Source: Nocardia sp. NBC_00565 (lineage in GTDB: Bacteria; Actinomycetota; Actinomycetes; Mycobacteriales; Mycobacteriaceae). Taken from it: a DNA stretch of 64,000 nucleotides. The position numbers and the translations under genes were made by a program. The first letter of the stretch is position 1; every line of letters begins with the position of its first letter. This document shows, in pieces, positions 52,258 through 60,874 of this stretch. Below the pieces are notes generated by a model. That model was not told the DNA's origin, did not search any database, and saw only the letters and a program-made list of their open reading frames with translations. The stretch lies in NCBI RefSeq assembly GCF_036345915.1, contig NZ_CP107785.1:6076001-6140000 (forward strand), written 5' to 3'.

Positions 52258-53082
52258 TCATCCTGCTTCGAGATAGACGCCGGGCGTGATGCCGTAGCAG
52301 CGCCGGAACCAGCGGGTCAGATGGGCTTGATCGGCGAATCCGGCCTCGACGGCCGCCGCGCTGATCGGTCGGCCCGCGGCGATCAGTCGGCGGGCCGCGC
52401 GCAGGCGCAGTAGTCGTTGATAATCGCTGGGCGCCAGACCGTAATTGGTGCGGAAGGCGCGGTACAGCGCGAATCTGCTGCACTCGGCGGCCTCGGCCAG
52501 ATCGTCCATGGAGATGGGATCGAGATAGCGGTCGTGCAGTACGGCGCGGACCCGGCGGGCGATCTCGGATGCCGAACCATCCTGCATCACTGCGGCTTTC
52601 GCAGTTTTGCGGCTACCACGCTGCACCAACGCCGCCACCGCCGCGGCCAACGCTTCATCGGCGGCGAGCTCGGTGGCGGGGCCGATCAGACTCGCGCACA
52701 ACCTGCTCAATGCCGCCGATAGCACCGGATCCGGCAGCACCGGGTCGGCGAACAGCGGCAGGCCGGTCGGTCGGCCCGCCCGATCGGTGAGCAGATCGGT
52801 GATCAACTCGGGACCGATGTGGGCGATCCAGTAGGTGAATCCGAGTTCGGTCGTGCTGTGGCCGTCGTGCGGCTCATCCGGATTGAAGGCCATCACCATG
52901 CCTGCCGCGCTGGTGCGCGTCGCACCGCGACAGTCGAAGGTCTGCGCGCCGAATTCGGTCAGCCCGAAGGAGTAGGTCTCGTGACTGTGCAGGTCGTAGA
53001 CGTGGCGCTGGAAATGCGCGTGCATGACCTCGACCGGCCGGTCCGCCATCCGCCGGTAGTCGACCCATTCGTGCTCGGTCAC
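52258..53082 (-). CDS. AraC-family transcriptional regulator
   Basis: A 274-residue protein. The N-terminal cupin-like domain includes HSHETYSFGLTEFG, and the C-terminal part has two HTH motifs (ISMDDLAEAAECSRFALYRA and ISAAAVEAGFADQAHLTRWF), ending in the AraC signature. GTG 53082 is the start; the frame continues far upstream only as antisense of the EamA gene. It is divergent from an EamA transporter gene 63 bp away, its likely target. Confidence 0.9.
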   Translation of the reverse strand: MTEHEWVDYRRMADRPVEVMHAHFQRHVYDLHSHETYSFGLTEFGAQTFDCRGATRTSAAGMVMAFNPDEPHDGHSTTELGFTYWIAHIGPELITDLLTDRAGRPTGLPLFADPVLPDPVLSAALSRLCASLIGPATELAADEALAAAVAALVQRGSRKTAKAAVMQDGSASEIARRVRAVLHDRYLDPISMDDLAEAAECSRFALYRAFRTNYGLAPSDYQRLLRLRAARRLIAAGRPISAAAVEAGFADQAHLTRWFRRCYGITPGVYLEAG

Positions 53083-53145
53083 CGATCCATTGTCCCCGCA
53101 CCAGCGTTCAATACTTTGCCTCGACCCCCGCCGAGGATCGAATCC

Positions 53146-54042
53146 GTGCGTATCAGATTGCTTTTGGTGCTGGTCATGGCGTTGTGGGGCAGCGCGTTCG
53201 CGTCCTCGAAGCTGGCGGTGAACGAGGTGCCGCACGAGGTAGCCGGCTTCCTGCGGTTCCTGATCGGCACGATCGTGCTGCTCATTGTGCTGCGGGCGCC
53301 GCGCCTGCCCGTCGCCGACGGCGTTCGCGCCGCCGGCCTCGGGCTCGTCGGGGTGTTCGGCTACAACTTCCTGTTCTTCCTCGGGCTGTCCCTGGCCCCC
53401 GCGGCGGACGGCAGCGTGATCGTGCCGATGGCCGCGCCTATCTTCACGGTCGTCGTGACGGCGCTGCGCGGCCACACCCGCCTGTCCCCGATCAGAATCA
53501 TCGGCCTCACCACCGCGATCGCGGGTGCGGGCGTCTTCTTCGCCGGCATCCCCACCACCGGCGCCAACCGCCTGCTCGGCGATCTCGTCTTCCTTGCCGC
53601 GGCAGCCTGCTGGGCGAGCTACACCATGCTCGGCGCGCCCCTGCTGGCCAGGCTCTCCGCCCCGACCGTCACCGTATATGCCACCGCCGCGGGCACTCTC
53701 GCCCTCGGACTCTTCGCGGCACCGGCCCTCCCCGATGTCCCGTGGTCCGATCTGAGCCTCGAATTCTGGCTCAACCAGGCCTATCTCGGCATCCTCCCCA
53801 CCGCCCTGGCCTATGTCCTCTATTACCGCGCGGTCGGGCAGGTCGGTCCGGCCACCGCGTCGGCGGCGATGTTCCTCGTCCCCGCCTTCGGCCTCACCTG
53901 CGCCTGGATCCTGCTCGGCGAATCCATCTCCCCTGTCCAAGCCCTCGGCGCCGCGCTGATGTTCGTGGGCGCCTGGCTGAACACCCGGCGCGCGGCACCT
54001 CGCGAACCGACCCCGCGCGAGCCCGTGAAGGTGCATCCCTAG
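53146..54042 (+). CDS. EamA-family (DMT superfamily) exporter
   Basis: A 298-residue protein with ten predicted membrane helices in two EamA repeats of about 135 residues each. The opening LLLVLVMALWGSAFASSKLA is typical. Members export metabolites or amino acids; the substrate is not readable. GTG 53146 with CGAGGA about 8 bp upstream is the start. An AraC regulator is divergent and probably controls it. Confidence 0.9.
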   Translation: MRIRLLLVLVMALWGSAFASSKLAVNEVPHEVAGFLRFLIGTIVLLIVLRAPRLPVADGVRAAGLGLVGVFGYNFLFFLGLSLAPAADGSVIVPMAAPIFTVVVTALRGHTRLSPIRIIGLTTAIAGAGVFFAGIPTTGANRLLGDLVFLAAAACWASYTMLGAPLLARLSAPTVTVYATAAGTLALGLFAAPALPDVPWSDLSLEFWLNQAYLGILPTALAYVLYYRAVGQVGPATASAAMFLVPAFGLTCAWILLGESISPVQALGAALMFVGAWLNTRRAAPREPTPREPVKVHP

Positions 54043-54116
54043 CGGGTCGGATGCCTGCTGACGACGCATTTGCGGGCGGCACAGCAGTCTCCGGCGCTGG
54101 CATCCTGCGCCAACCC

Positions 54117-54134
54117 GCGCGAAAATATTCGCGC
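54117..54134. promoter_or_regulatory. 18-bp perfect palindrome upstream of the kinase gene
   Basis: GCGCGAAAATATTCGCGC is a perfect 18-bp palindrome, about 100 bp before the kinase start. A second palindrome, ACATGCATGT, lies at 54187-54196. The first could also act as a terminator hairpin for the EamA gene, though it lacks a T-run. Confidence 0.4.
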
Positions 54135-54230
54135 CGGACCGGACCACCTCGCCCTCGCCGATCGATGACGTTGCGCCGCATGTGAAACATGCATGTCGCG
54201 TCGGTGCGGCGATGCACATAGGCTTGCGCC

Positions 54231-56153
54231 GTGATTTCCGGGCGGACAGTGGTCGACGGGCGTTTCGAGTTGCTCGAGCCGCTCGGCAGCGGCGGCATGG
54301 GGACGGTGTGGCGGGCGTATGACCTCGCACTGCATCGCGAGGTCGCGCTGAAAGAAGTGCGGGCGGACGAAGCGGATGGTGCGGCCGGTTCATCGGGCGT
54401 GCACCGGGAGCGGGTGCTGCGGGAAGCCAGGGCGCTGGCGCGGATCGGTCACCCGAATGTCGTGGCCATTCACCACATCGTGGATTCGCCCGAGGTAGCC
54501 CACCCATGGATCGTCATGGAGCTGGTTCGCGGGCAGAGTCTCGCCGATTACTTGGCCGGTGGCGTGCTACCCCCGCCGCGAGTGGCGCAGCTCGGCCGCG
54601 GCATCCTCGCCGCCCTACGCGCCGCACACCAGGTGGGCGTGCTGCATCGCGATATCAAACCCGCGAATGTGCTGCTGCGCGAGGATGGTTCACCGGTTCT
54701 GACCGACTTCGGTATCGCGGCGATCAACGGCATGAACGGGTTGACCTCCACCGGAAGTGTGGTCGGCTCGCTGGATTATGTTGCGCCGGAACGACTCAGC
54801 GGTCAGGAGGGGCATCCGGCCTCCGATCTGTGGTCGCTGGGGCTGGTGCTCTACGTCGCGGTGGAGGGGTTTCACCCGATGCGGCGTGATTCGACTGTCG
54901 CCACGCTCGCGGCCGTCATCAGAGGTGAGGTGCCGCCGCCGCAGCGGGCCGGAGTGCTGACAAACGTACTCGCGGCGTTGTTGGTGCCCGATCCGGATCG
55001 GCGGCCGAGCGCGGAGCAGGTCGATCAGATGCTCGCGCGGGCAGTTGGGGCGGCGGGGGTTGTCGGTGCGGCAGGTACGTTCGATCCGCCGAGCGCGGGC
55101 GGCGGTTTCGGTGCGGTCAGCGCACCGGGTGGGTTCAGTGCTCCTGGCGTGATCGGTACGCCCGGATCGATGGGTGTGCACGGCTCGATCAACACGCCCA
55201 ACTCGATCGGTGCGCACGGCGCGAACAGCACACCCGGATCGATGAGTGCGCACGGCGCGATCAACACGCCCAACTCGATCGGTGCGCACGGCGCGAACAG
55301 CACGCCCGGATCGATGAGTCCGCGCGACTCGATCACGCCCGGCTCGATGAGTCCGCACGGCGCCAACAGCACACCTGGCTCGATGAGTCCGTACGGCGCG
55401 ATCAATACACCCGGCGCGATGGGTGCGCCGAGCCCGCTCGGTGCATCCCACGCACCCGGTGCCGCACCCCGGCTACCCGGCCCCGCGGATTACCCAGCGC
55501 GCAAGCCGCTCTCGCGCGGGATCGCACTGGGGCTCGTAGCTGCTGTTGTCGTCGCTGCCGTTGTCGTCGCGATCGTGATAGTGGCACTGCGACCCGACTC
55601 GACCGGCAACCAGGCCGGTCCGAGCAATCCCCCCGCCACCGGCGATTCCCCCGCAACGAGCCGATCTGTGGGCCCGACGTCCGCGGTACCCGGGACCGGG
55701 AACGCTGTCGACCTACTCACCCCGAACGGCATCCGACAGGCGATCACCGCACTCGAAAAGGTCTCCGGCAGTCAGGAATTCACCGAGGCGACGTTCTATC
55801 CGACCTACGCCAACGTCGGCGCACCGGTCGCCGGCAAGCCCACACTCTTCGACCTCTTCGTCTACCGCGACGGCAACGGCAGCCGAAAGGGCGCGGGCGG
55901 CGCGCTGTCCAACCCCGCCACGGTCAAGCTGAGCGCGATCAATTGGGACGCACTGCCAACCCTGCTCCGAACCGCCGAGGACAGCCTCGGCATCCCCACC
56001 CCAACGATGCGCTACGTCATTGTCGATCCCTCCTGGACCTTCAACAATGACCAGCCGACTGTCATGGTCTACCTGACCGACGCCTACGGCGGCGCATACC
56101 TAGCGGCCAACACCGACGGCACCGTGGTGACGATGTACCCCAGGGGACGCTGA
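54231..56153 (+). CDS. Transmembrane Ser/Thr protein kinase (Pkn type)
   Basis: A 640-residue kinase. The domain (about 10-270) has the glycine loop GSGGMGTV, Lys41 in ALKEV, the catalytic HRDIKPAN (Asp141), DFG (159-161) and YVAPE, so it should be active. A linker of about 150 residues follows, with 24-residue repeats rich in Ser, Thr, Pro and Gly (about 304-403). A membrane helix lies at about 429-451 and an outside domain of about 160 residues ends the protein. It lacks PASTA repeats. GTG 54231 is the start. The outside ligand and targets are unknown. Confidence 0.94.
   Translation: MISGRTVVDGRFELLEPLGSGGMGTVWRAYDLALHREVALKEVRADEADGAAGSSGVHRERVLREARALARIGHPNVVAIHHIVDSPEVAHPWIVMELVRGQSLADYLAGGVLPPPRVAQLGRGILAALRAAHQVGVLHRDIKPANVLLREDGSPVLTDFGIAAINGMNGLTSTGSVVGSLDYVAPERLSGQEGHPASDLWSLGLVLYVAVEGFHPMRRDSTVATLAAVIRGEVPPPQRAGVLTNVLAALLVPDPDRRPSAEQVDQMLARAVGAAGVVGAAGTFDPPSAGGGFGAVSAPGGFSAPGVIGTPGSMGVHGSINTPNSIGAHGANSTPGSMSAHGAINTPNSIGAHGANSTPGSMSPRDSITPGSMSPHGANSTPGSMSPYGAINTPGAMGAPSPLGASHAPGAAPRLPGPADYPARKPLSRGIALGLVAAVVVAAVVVAIVIVALRPDSTGNQAGPSNPPATGDSPATSRSVGPTSAVPGTGNAVDLLTPNGIRQAITALEKVSGSQEFTEATFYPTYANVGAPVAGKPTLFDLFVYRDGNGSRKGAGGALSNPATVKLSAINWDALPTLLRTAEDSLGIPTPTMRYVIVDPSWTFNNDQPTVMVYLTDAYGGAYLAANTDGTVVTMYPRGR
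55141..55440 (+). repeat. Tandem repeats in the kinase linker, period 72 bp with shorter units
   Basis: Two near-identical 72-bp units start at 55187 and 55259 and encode INTPNSIGAHGANSTPGSMS plus AHGA. Shorter variants (STPGSMSPHGAN, STPGSMSPYGAI) continue to about 55440. High DNA identity between units suggests recent expansion by slippage or recombination. Confidence 0.85.
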
Positions 56154-56167
56154 CCCGCCCCACACCG

Positions 56168-56455
56168 TCAGATATTCGTTCCAGGAATAACGCACCGTCC
56201 GTCGGGCCCGATGGTCCCGATGATCATCCCGTCCGACAACGTACAGAAGCTGTCGACCGGTACACATTCACGATGCGTGTTCATAACCATATTGGTCCCA
56301 CACGGCGTACCAGGATCATCCGGTGCGGCCTGCGCTCCAGCGGCAACGGCCAAGGGTACGGCGAACCCCGCGAATATGGTGACGAAAAGAAGAGCGAAAC
56401 GAGATATGATTTGATCTTCCAAAATGGCGTATCCCAATGAGTTCTTGCTATTCAC
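56168..56455 (-). CDS. Small secreted protein with four cysteines
   Basis: A 95-residue protein. A signal peptide is visible around residues 18-43 (SRFALLFVTIFAGFAVPLAV, ending AAGAQA). The mature part of about 50 residues has four cysteines (PCGTNM, ECVP, FCTL, RCVIPG), suggesting two disulfides. GTG 56455 starts the frame; the signal seems preceded by 17 extra polar residues, so the true start is uncertain. The coding sequence is AT-richer than its surroundings. The function is unknown. Confidence 0.65.
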   Translation of the reverse strand: MNSKNSLGYAILEDQIISRFALLFVTIFAGFAVPLAVAAGAQAAPDDPGTPCGTNMVMNTHRECVPVDSFCTLSDGMIIGTIGPDGRCVIPGTNI

Positions 56456-56603
56456 ACCGTCCGATCATGTGCGTCGAGCTCGTAAACGCCTAGAACCCGT
56501 CCTGACCAGCAGAATCGTACTCGCTCCCCGATCGACGATCAGCGGGGGATTCAGGTAGAGCACTACTCGATACTTGCCGACTCGACGAGCCCACACTCGT
56601 CCT

Positions 56604-57647
56604 GTGTCCACTGGATCCAAGAACATCGTCATCTGTCTCGACGGGACAGGTAATCAGCTCCGCGCCAGTGGCAGCACGAATGTGGTCCGCCTATTCGAGA
56701 TGCTGGACCTGAGCGATTCCGCGAAGCAGATCGCCTACTACGACCCGGGTGTCGGCACATTCAGTGCTCGGGGTGCATGGTCGCCCACGGCCCGATGGTT
56801 TTCGCGGATGCTCGGATTGGCGCTCGGCAGCGGGCTGCGGTCGAATCTCGCCGAGGCCTACTCCTATTTGATCGAGCACTGGCAACCAGGCGACCGAGTA
56901 TTCATATTCGGATTCAGCCGCGGTGCGTACACCGCGCGCGCCCTGGCCGGACTGCTGCACGAGCCGGGCCTCTTGCGTCCGGGCAGCGAGAACCTCGTCC
57001 AATATGTTGTCAGCGCATACACGCGCAAAGCTACGGACTGGCCAGAGTTGCGCCGATACGCCCGTACCTTCTGCTCGAAGTCCCAGCACGGTGACTTCTC
57101 GATTCCCATCGAATTCCTCGGCGTATGGGACACGGTCAAGGCGGCCGGTCTGCTCCGCTGGGAACTCCGCTGGCCCTTCACCAGGCAGGTGCCCAACGTG
57201 GTGAAGGCGTGGCACGCCGTTTCCATCGATGAGAAGCGCCGTCCGTACGAGGAATACCTGGTCATGCCCAAGGGGGACCGTCCGGTTCTCACCGAGGCCT
57301 GGTTCGCCGGTGTTCATTCCGACGTCGGTGGCACATTCGAGGACGATCCGAAGCTAGCCGAGATCGCGCTGAAGTGGATCGCGGACGGCGCACTCGAGTC
57401 CGGATTGCTGCTGCGGGCCGAGGCATATCTGCGGACCTGCGCCGTCGACCCGATGCACGCGAACGGCCGGGTGCACCGAATGGGGTGGATCTGGGCCCTG
57501 CTCACCTACCGTCGGCGCAAGGTTCCATCGGGTGCCCAAGTGCACACGAGCGTGCGGTCCCGGTGCACGACCGACCCGAACTATCGGAAACGAATCCCCC
57601 AAGACATCCGGTGGGAGGACGAACAATGGACCAAATTGCGCATGTAG
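56604..57647 (+). CDS. DUF2235 alpha/beta-hydrolase-like protein
   Basis: A 347-residue DUF2235 protein. Family landmarks are VICLDGTGNQ at the start, the nucleophile elbow GFSRGAYTAR (Ser105) and WFAGVHSDVGG with the acid/histidine. DUF2235 proteins resemble phospholipases, and some are type VI secretion effectors, but no secretion genes are here. GTG 56604 is preferred; TTG 56574 adds ten residues. Its 3' end overlaps the metalloprotease gene by 22 bp, making it the first gene of a three-gene operon. Confidence 0.88.
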   Translation: MSTGSKNIVICLDGTGNQLRASGSTNVVRLFEMLDLSDSAKQIAYYDPGVGTFSARGAWSPTARWFSRMLGLALGSGLRSNLAEAYSYLIEHWQPGDRVFIFGFSRGAYTARALAGLLHEPGLLRPGSENLVQYVVSAYTRKATDWPELRRYARTFCSKSQHGDFSIPIEFLGVWDTVKAAGLLRWELRWPFTRQVPNVVKAWHAVSIDEKRRPYEEYLVMPKGDRPVLTEAWFAGVHSDVGGTFEDDPKLAEIALKWIADGALESGLLLRAEAYLRTCAVDPMHANGRVHRMGWIWALLTYRRRKVPSGAQVHTSVRSRCTTDPNYRKRIPQDIRWEDEQWTKLRM

Positions 57648-59536
57648 CGGCGACCACCGCGGCTGGCCCGCGGACATCGGCGTGCGGCAATAGCGGAATC
57701 GGCCCGCCGGCCCGGCGCAGGCTGCGCACCTTCGCATTCGACCCGATGTCGACACGTCTGTCCGGGCGGTTTCTCACGCTGGACATCCCCTTCGAATGCA
57801 TCCGCGGCCCCGGACCCGACGGTGGACTCGTACAGGTGGTCGACTTCGACGCCAGCCGCGATGCCTGGTACGAGCCGGTCGACCTCGACGATCCATTTGT
57901 GTTGGCGCAAGACGGAATTCGTCCGACGGAGGGTGATCCGCGGGCGCATCAACAGGTCGTATACGCGGTGGCAATGAGTGTCATCGAACGGTTCGAACGA
58001 TTCATGGGACGTCGATTCCGTTGGCACGGCGACCAGATCCTGCGCCTCGTCCCGCATGCCTTCGAGGGGCAGAACGCCTATTTCGATCCGCGGCGCCGCG
58101 CCGTGCTATTCGGCTATTACCAAGCCGATGCCGAGAACCCCGGCGCGAATCTCCCCGGCCAGGTCATTTTCACCTGCCTGTCGAGTGACATCATCGCGCA
58201 CGAGGTGACGCACGCGATCGTGCATCGAATCCGGCGGCTCTACAACGAATCCACCAACCGAGATGTCTTCGCCTGGCACGAGGCCGTTGCCGACTTGATG
58301 GCCCTGTTCCAGCATTTCGCACACCGGGATGTAGTACTCGAGGCAATCGCGAACACCTCGGGAAAACTCGAGAACAGCGCGGGACTGCTGGAATTGGCCA
58401 GGGAATTCGGCGAGTCGACCGGTCGCGGCGCCGCACTGCGTTCGGCGATAACGGACCCGAACCGGACGCCGGATAGATTTCGCGCGGCACAAGAGCCACA
58501 CGAGCGGGGCGCGTGTTTCGTGGCGGCGGTATTCGACGCGTACCTCGACGCCTACCAGAATGCGATCGCGGACCTGTTGCGGATCGCCACCGGTGGAACC
58601 GGCATGCTTCCGGCGGGTCGCCTGCACCCGGACCTCGTATCGCGGCTCGCCGACGAGGCGGTGAAGACCGCGGACCGGATTCTCGGAATGGTCGTGCGTG
58701 GATTCGACTATCTCCCGGTCATCGACGTGACGTTCGGCGATGTGGTGCGCGCGATCGTCACCGCGGATCGCGGCCTGTACCCGGAGGACCGGCTACATCT
58801 GCGCAGCAGTCTCGTCGAGGCACTGCGGCGGCGCGGCATCTGGCCGATCAGCGTCACCTCGTTGACCGACGAGGCGCTGATCTGGCAGCAGCCGGATACC
58901 AGGCTGAACCTCAGCGAGGGCGATCATCCGGTGGACTTGTCCAGAGTCATCCTGTCCGCATCGAAGGATCTCGACCCGATCGGCAACCCCGGCGAATTAC
59001 GCACACCCTCGTTACCCGACGGCAACGGCTCCGCCGGGCTGGCCGGCACCCAGACGCGGCGTTCCGTTTTCGAGCAAGTCGCCAAAGACCTCATCGCCTG
59101 GGCCCGTTCGAACGCACCCCAACTCGGGCTCGATCCGAACTTCGCCATCAGCTGCGAAGGAATCCACGTCTCATACCGGCTGGCGGGTGATCGGCTACCG
59201 CGTCCCGAACTGGCCATTCAGCTCCTGCAACGCCGCGCCGACCTCGAAGAATCGACGCCGGGAAAGCATCCGGTGATCCGCGCCGCCACCGCTCTGGTCG
59301 TCAGCGCCGATGGGAGTGTGGATTACGTCATCGCGAAGCCACTGCCGCTGAGCGATGAGTCCTCGGCCGACGACGACGCCGCACGGCCACTACACGAAGC
59401 GGGCAAACTACGACTCGCCGCGATGCGTGCTTGGTTCGACAGATTGGAAGCCGACGACGCGCTGAGCGCATGGACTGCCGAGCACGCGATCCACCGCCTC
59501 GACTTCGCCGCGATCCACTCGGAAACAGATCAGTAG
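57626..59536 (+). CDS. Gluzincin metalloprotease-like protein
   Basis: A 636-residue protein. The zinc motif HEVTH (His192, Glu193, His196) sits in IIAHEVTHAIVHR and the third ligand Glu219 in WHEAVADL, the HExxH-plus-E layout of thermolysin-type gluzincins. The rest is not familiar: about 180 residues before and 400 after the site. No signal peptide is seen, so it probably works in the cytosol. GGGAGGAC lies 6 bp before ATG 57626, inside the DUF2235 gene. The MBL gene follows 7 bp after its stop. Confidence 0.85.
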   Translation: MDQIAHVAATTAAGPRTSACGNSGIGPPARRRLRTFAFDPMSTRLSGRFLTLDIPFECIRGPGPDGGLVQVVDFDASRDAWYEPVDLDDPFVLAQDGIRPTEGDPRAHQQVVYAVAMSVIERFERFMGRRFRWHGDQILRLVPHAFEGQNAYFDPRRRAVLFGYYQADAENPGANLPGQVIFTCLSSDIIAHEVTHAIVHRIRRLYNESTNRDVFAWHEAVADLMALFQHFAHRDVVLEAIANTSGKLENSAGLLELAREFGESTGRGAALRSAITDPNRTPDRFRAAQEPHERGACFVAAVFDAYLDAYQNAIADLLRIATGGTGMLPAGRLHPDLVSRLADEAVKTADRILGMVVRGFDYLPVIDVTFGDVVRAIVTADRGLYPEDRLHLRSSLVEALRRRGIWPISVTSLTDEALIWQQPDTRLNLSEGDHPVDLSRVILSASKDLDPIGNPGELRTPSLPDGNGSAGLAGTQTRRSVFEQVAKDLIAWARSNAPQLGLDPNFAISCEGIHVSYRLAGDRLPRPELAIQLLQRRADLEESTPGKHPVIRAATALVVSADGSVDYVIAKPLPLSDESSADDDAARPLHEAGKLRLAAMRAWFDRLEADDALSAWTAEHAIHRLDFAAIHSETDQ

Positions 59537-59543
59537 GTGCGAT

Positions 59544-60797
59544 ATGTCAACGCCGACAACGATTGCCGTGCGGATGTACAACGTCGGATTCGGCGACGCC
59601 TTCACCGTGACGGTCCGGCGCAAGCACGAAACGTGGCGAATGTTGGTCGACTGCGGCGTACACAGCCAGGGCCAGGCGCGCCCGATCCGTGACTCCGTGC
59701 AGGCGATCATCGCCGACCTGGCCGAGGCAGATCCCGGTCACCGACCGCATCTCGACGTCGTCGTCGCCACCCACCACCACGCCGATCACATCACCGGCTT
59801 CGCCTGCGCGGAATGGGAGCAGGTCGAAGTCGACGAGGTGTGGGTGCCGTTTGTCGAGGACCCCGACGACGCGGACGCGCGACGGATCCGCAGCGGGCAG
59901 GACGATGCCGCGCGCGGCCTGGCCGCGCTCATCGACCGGCGCGTCCATCGACTCGACCGCATTCCAGCGGCAGTCGAACAGGCACGCGCATTCGCGCTGA
60001 ACTCGCAAGGCAATGCCGCCGCGACCGATCGCCTCCTGGGCCGGAACCAGAAGGGGTTCGCAGCACCGCATCGGGTGCGGCACCTGCCGAGCAAGAAGCA
60101 GACGGAGAACAAGATCACCGTGGCTCGCGTAGGGCTCGTCGCACACATCCTCGGCCCACCGCGCGATACCCAGTTCCTCAAGCGAATGGATCCGCCCGCG
60201 AAGCAGTCGTGGCCACTGGTCAGGGGCGGCACCGCCACGGACACCGACGACACGCCCACACCGCTGTTCAACCGGCGCTACATCGCGCGGAATCCCTTGC
60301 CGGGCAGGCTGCCCAAGGCGAAGGCGGATCTGCACCTGGACAAACTCGTCACCGACGACGACCGATTGCTGCGCGCCGCCTCGATCCTCGAGAACGCGGT
60401 CAACAACACCAGCGTCTTCTTCGTCCTCGACATCTCCGGAACCCGGCTGCTATTTCCCGGAGACGCGCAACAGGGCGCATGGGAGCACGTACTCGCCGAC
60501 ACGAAAAACGTCGCTCTGGTTTCCGATTTATCTCTATACAAGGTCGGACACCACGGTTCCCACAACGCCACCCCCCGACGTTTCATCGAAACCGATTGGC
60601 AGACAAACGGATACGCGATGATCCCATTCGGCCTCGTCAAGCGATGGGCAAAAACGATCCCGAAGAAGTCCCTCCTCGATTCGCTCGCAGACCACGACCA
60701 CACCGTCATCCGAGCAGACATATCCCCCAAGCCCGTCCCCAACAAGATCGCCGTCAAGGATGACATCTGGACCGAGGTGACCCTCACAGCTCAATGA
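59544..60797 (+). CDS. MBL-fold hydrolase of ComEC-like type
   Basis: A 417-residue metallo-beta-lactamase-fold protein. The opening YNVGFGDAFTVTV and LVDCG are followed by THHHADH (His77, His79, Asp81, His82) and later LFPGDA and KVGHHGS, the remaining metal-binding motifs. This order matches stand-alone ComEC/Rec2-like MBL proteins, often nucleases or phosphodiesterases. A long insert (about 110-270) separates the motif groups. ATG 59544 starts 7 bp after the metalloprotease stop. It ends the three-gene operon. Confidence 0.88.
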   Translation: MSTPTTIAVRMYNVGFGDAFTVTVRRKHETWRMLVDCGVHSQGQARPIRDSVQAIIADLAEADPGHRPHLDVVVATHHHADHITGFACAEWEQVEVDEVWVPFVEDPDDADARRIRSGQDDAARGLAALIDRRVHRLDRIPAAVEQARAFALNSQGNAAATDRLLGRNQKGFAAPHRVRHLPSKKQTENKITVARVGLVAHILGPPRDTQFLKRMDPPAKQSWPLVRGGTATDTDDTPTPLFNRRYIARNPLPGRLPKAKADLHLDKLVTDDDRLLRAASILENAVNNTSVFFVLDISGTRLLFPGDAQQGAWEHVLADTKNVALVSDLSLYKVGHHGSHNATPRRFIETDWQTNGYAMIPFGLVKRWAKTIPKKSLLDSLADHDHTVIRADISPKPVPNKIAVKDDIWTEVTLTAQ

Positions 60798-60874
60798 TCC
60801 ACGTCCTTGCGGCCGCATTCCACGAGGAAGCCGTATTCATCGACCTCGCACAATAAGCCGTCTGTTCGAGCGGA

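Noticed and set aside
53083..54507. N-terminal extension of the AraC frame to 750 residues
   Set aside because: It is antisense to the EamA and kinase genes, with no domain in the extra part.
54690..55451. Minus-strand frame with striking RTHRAG repeats
   Set aside because: The repeats are those of the kinase linker read backwards.
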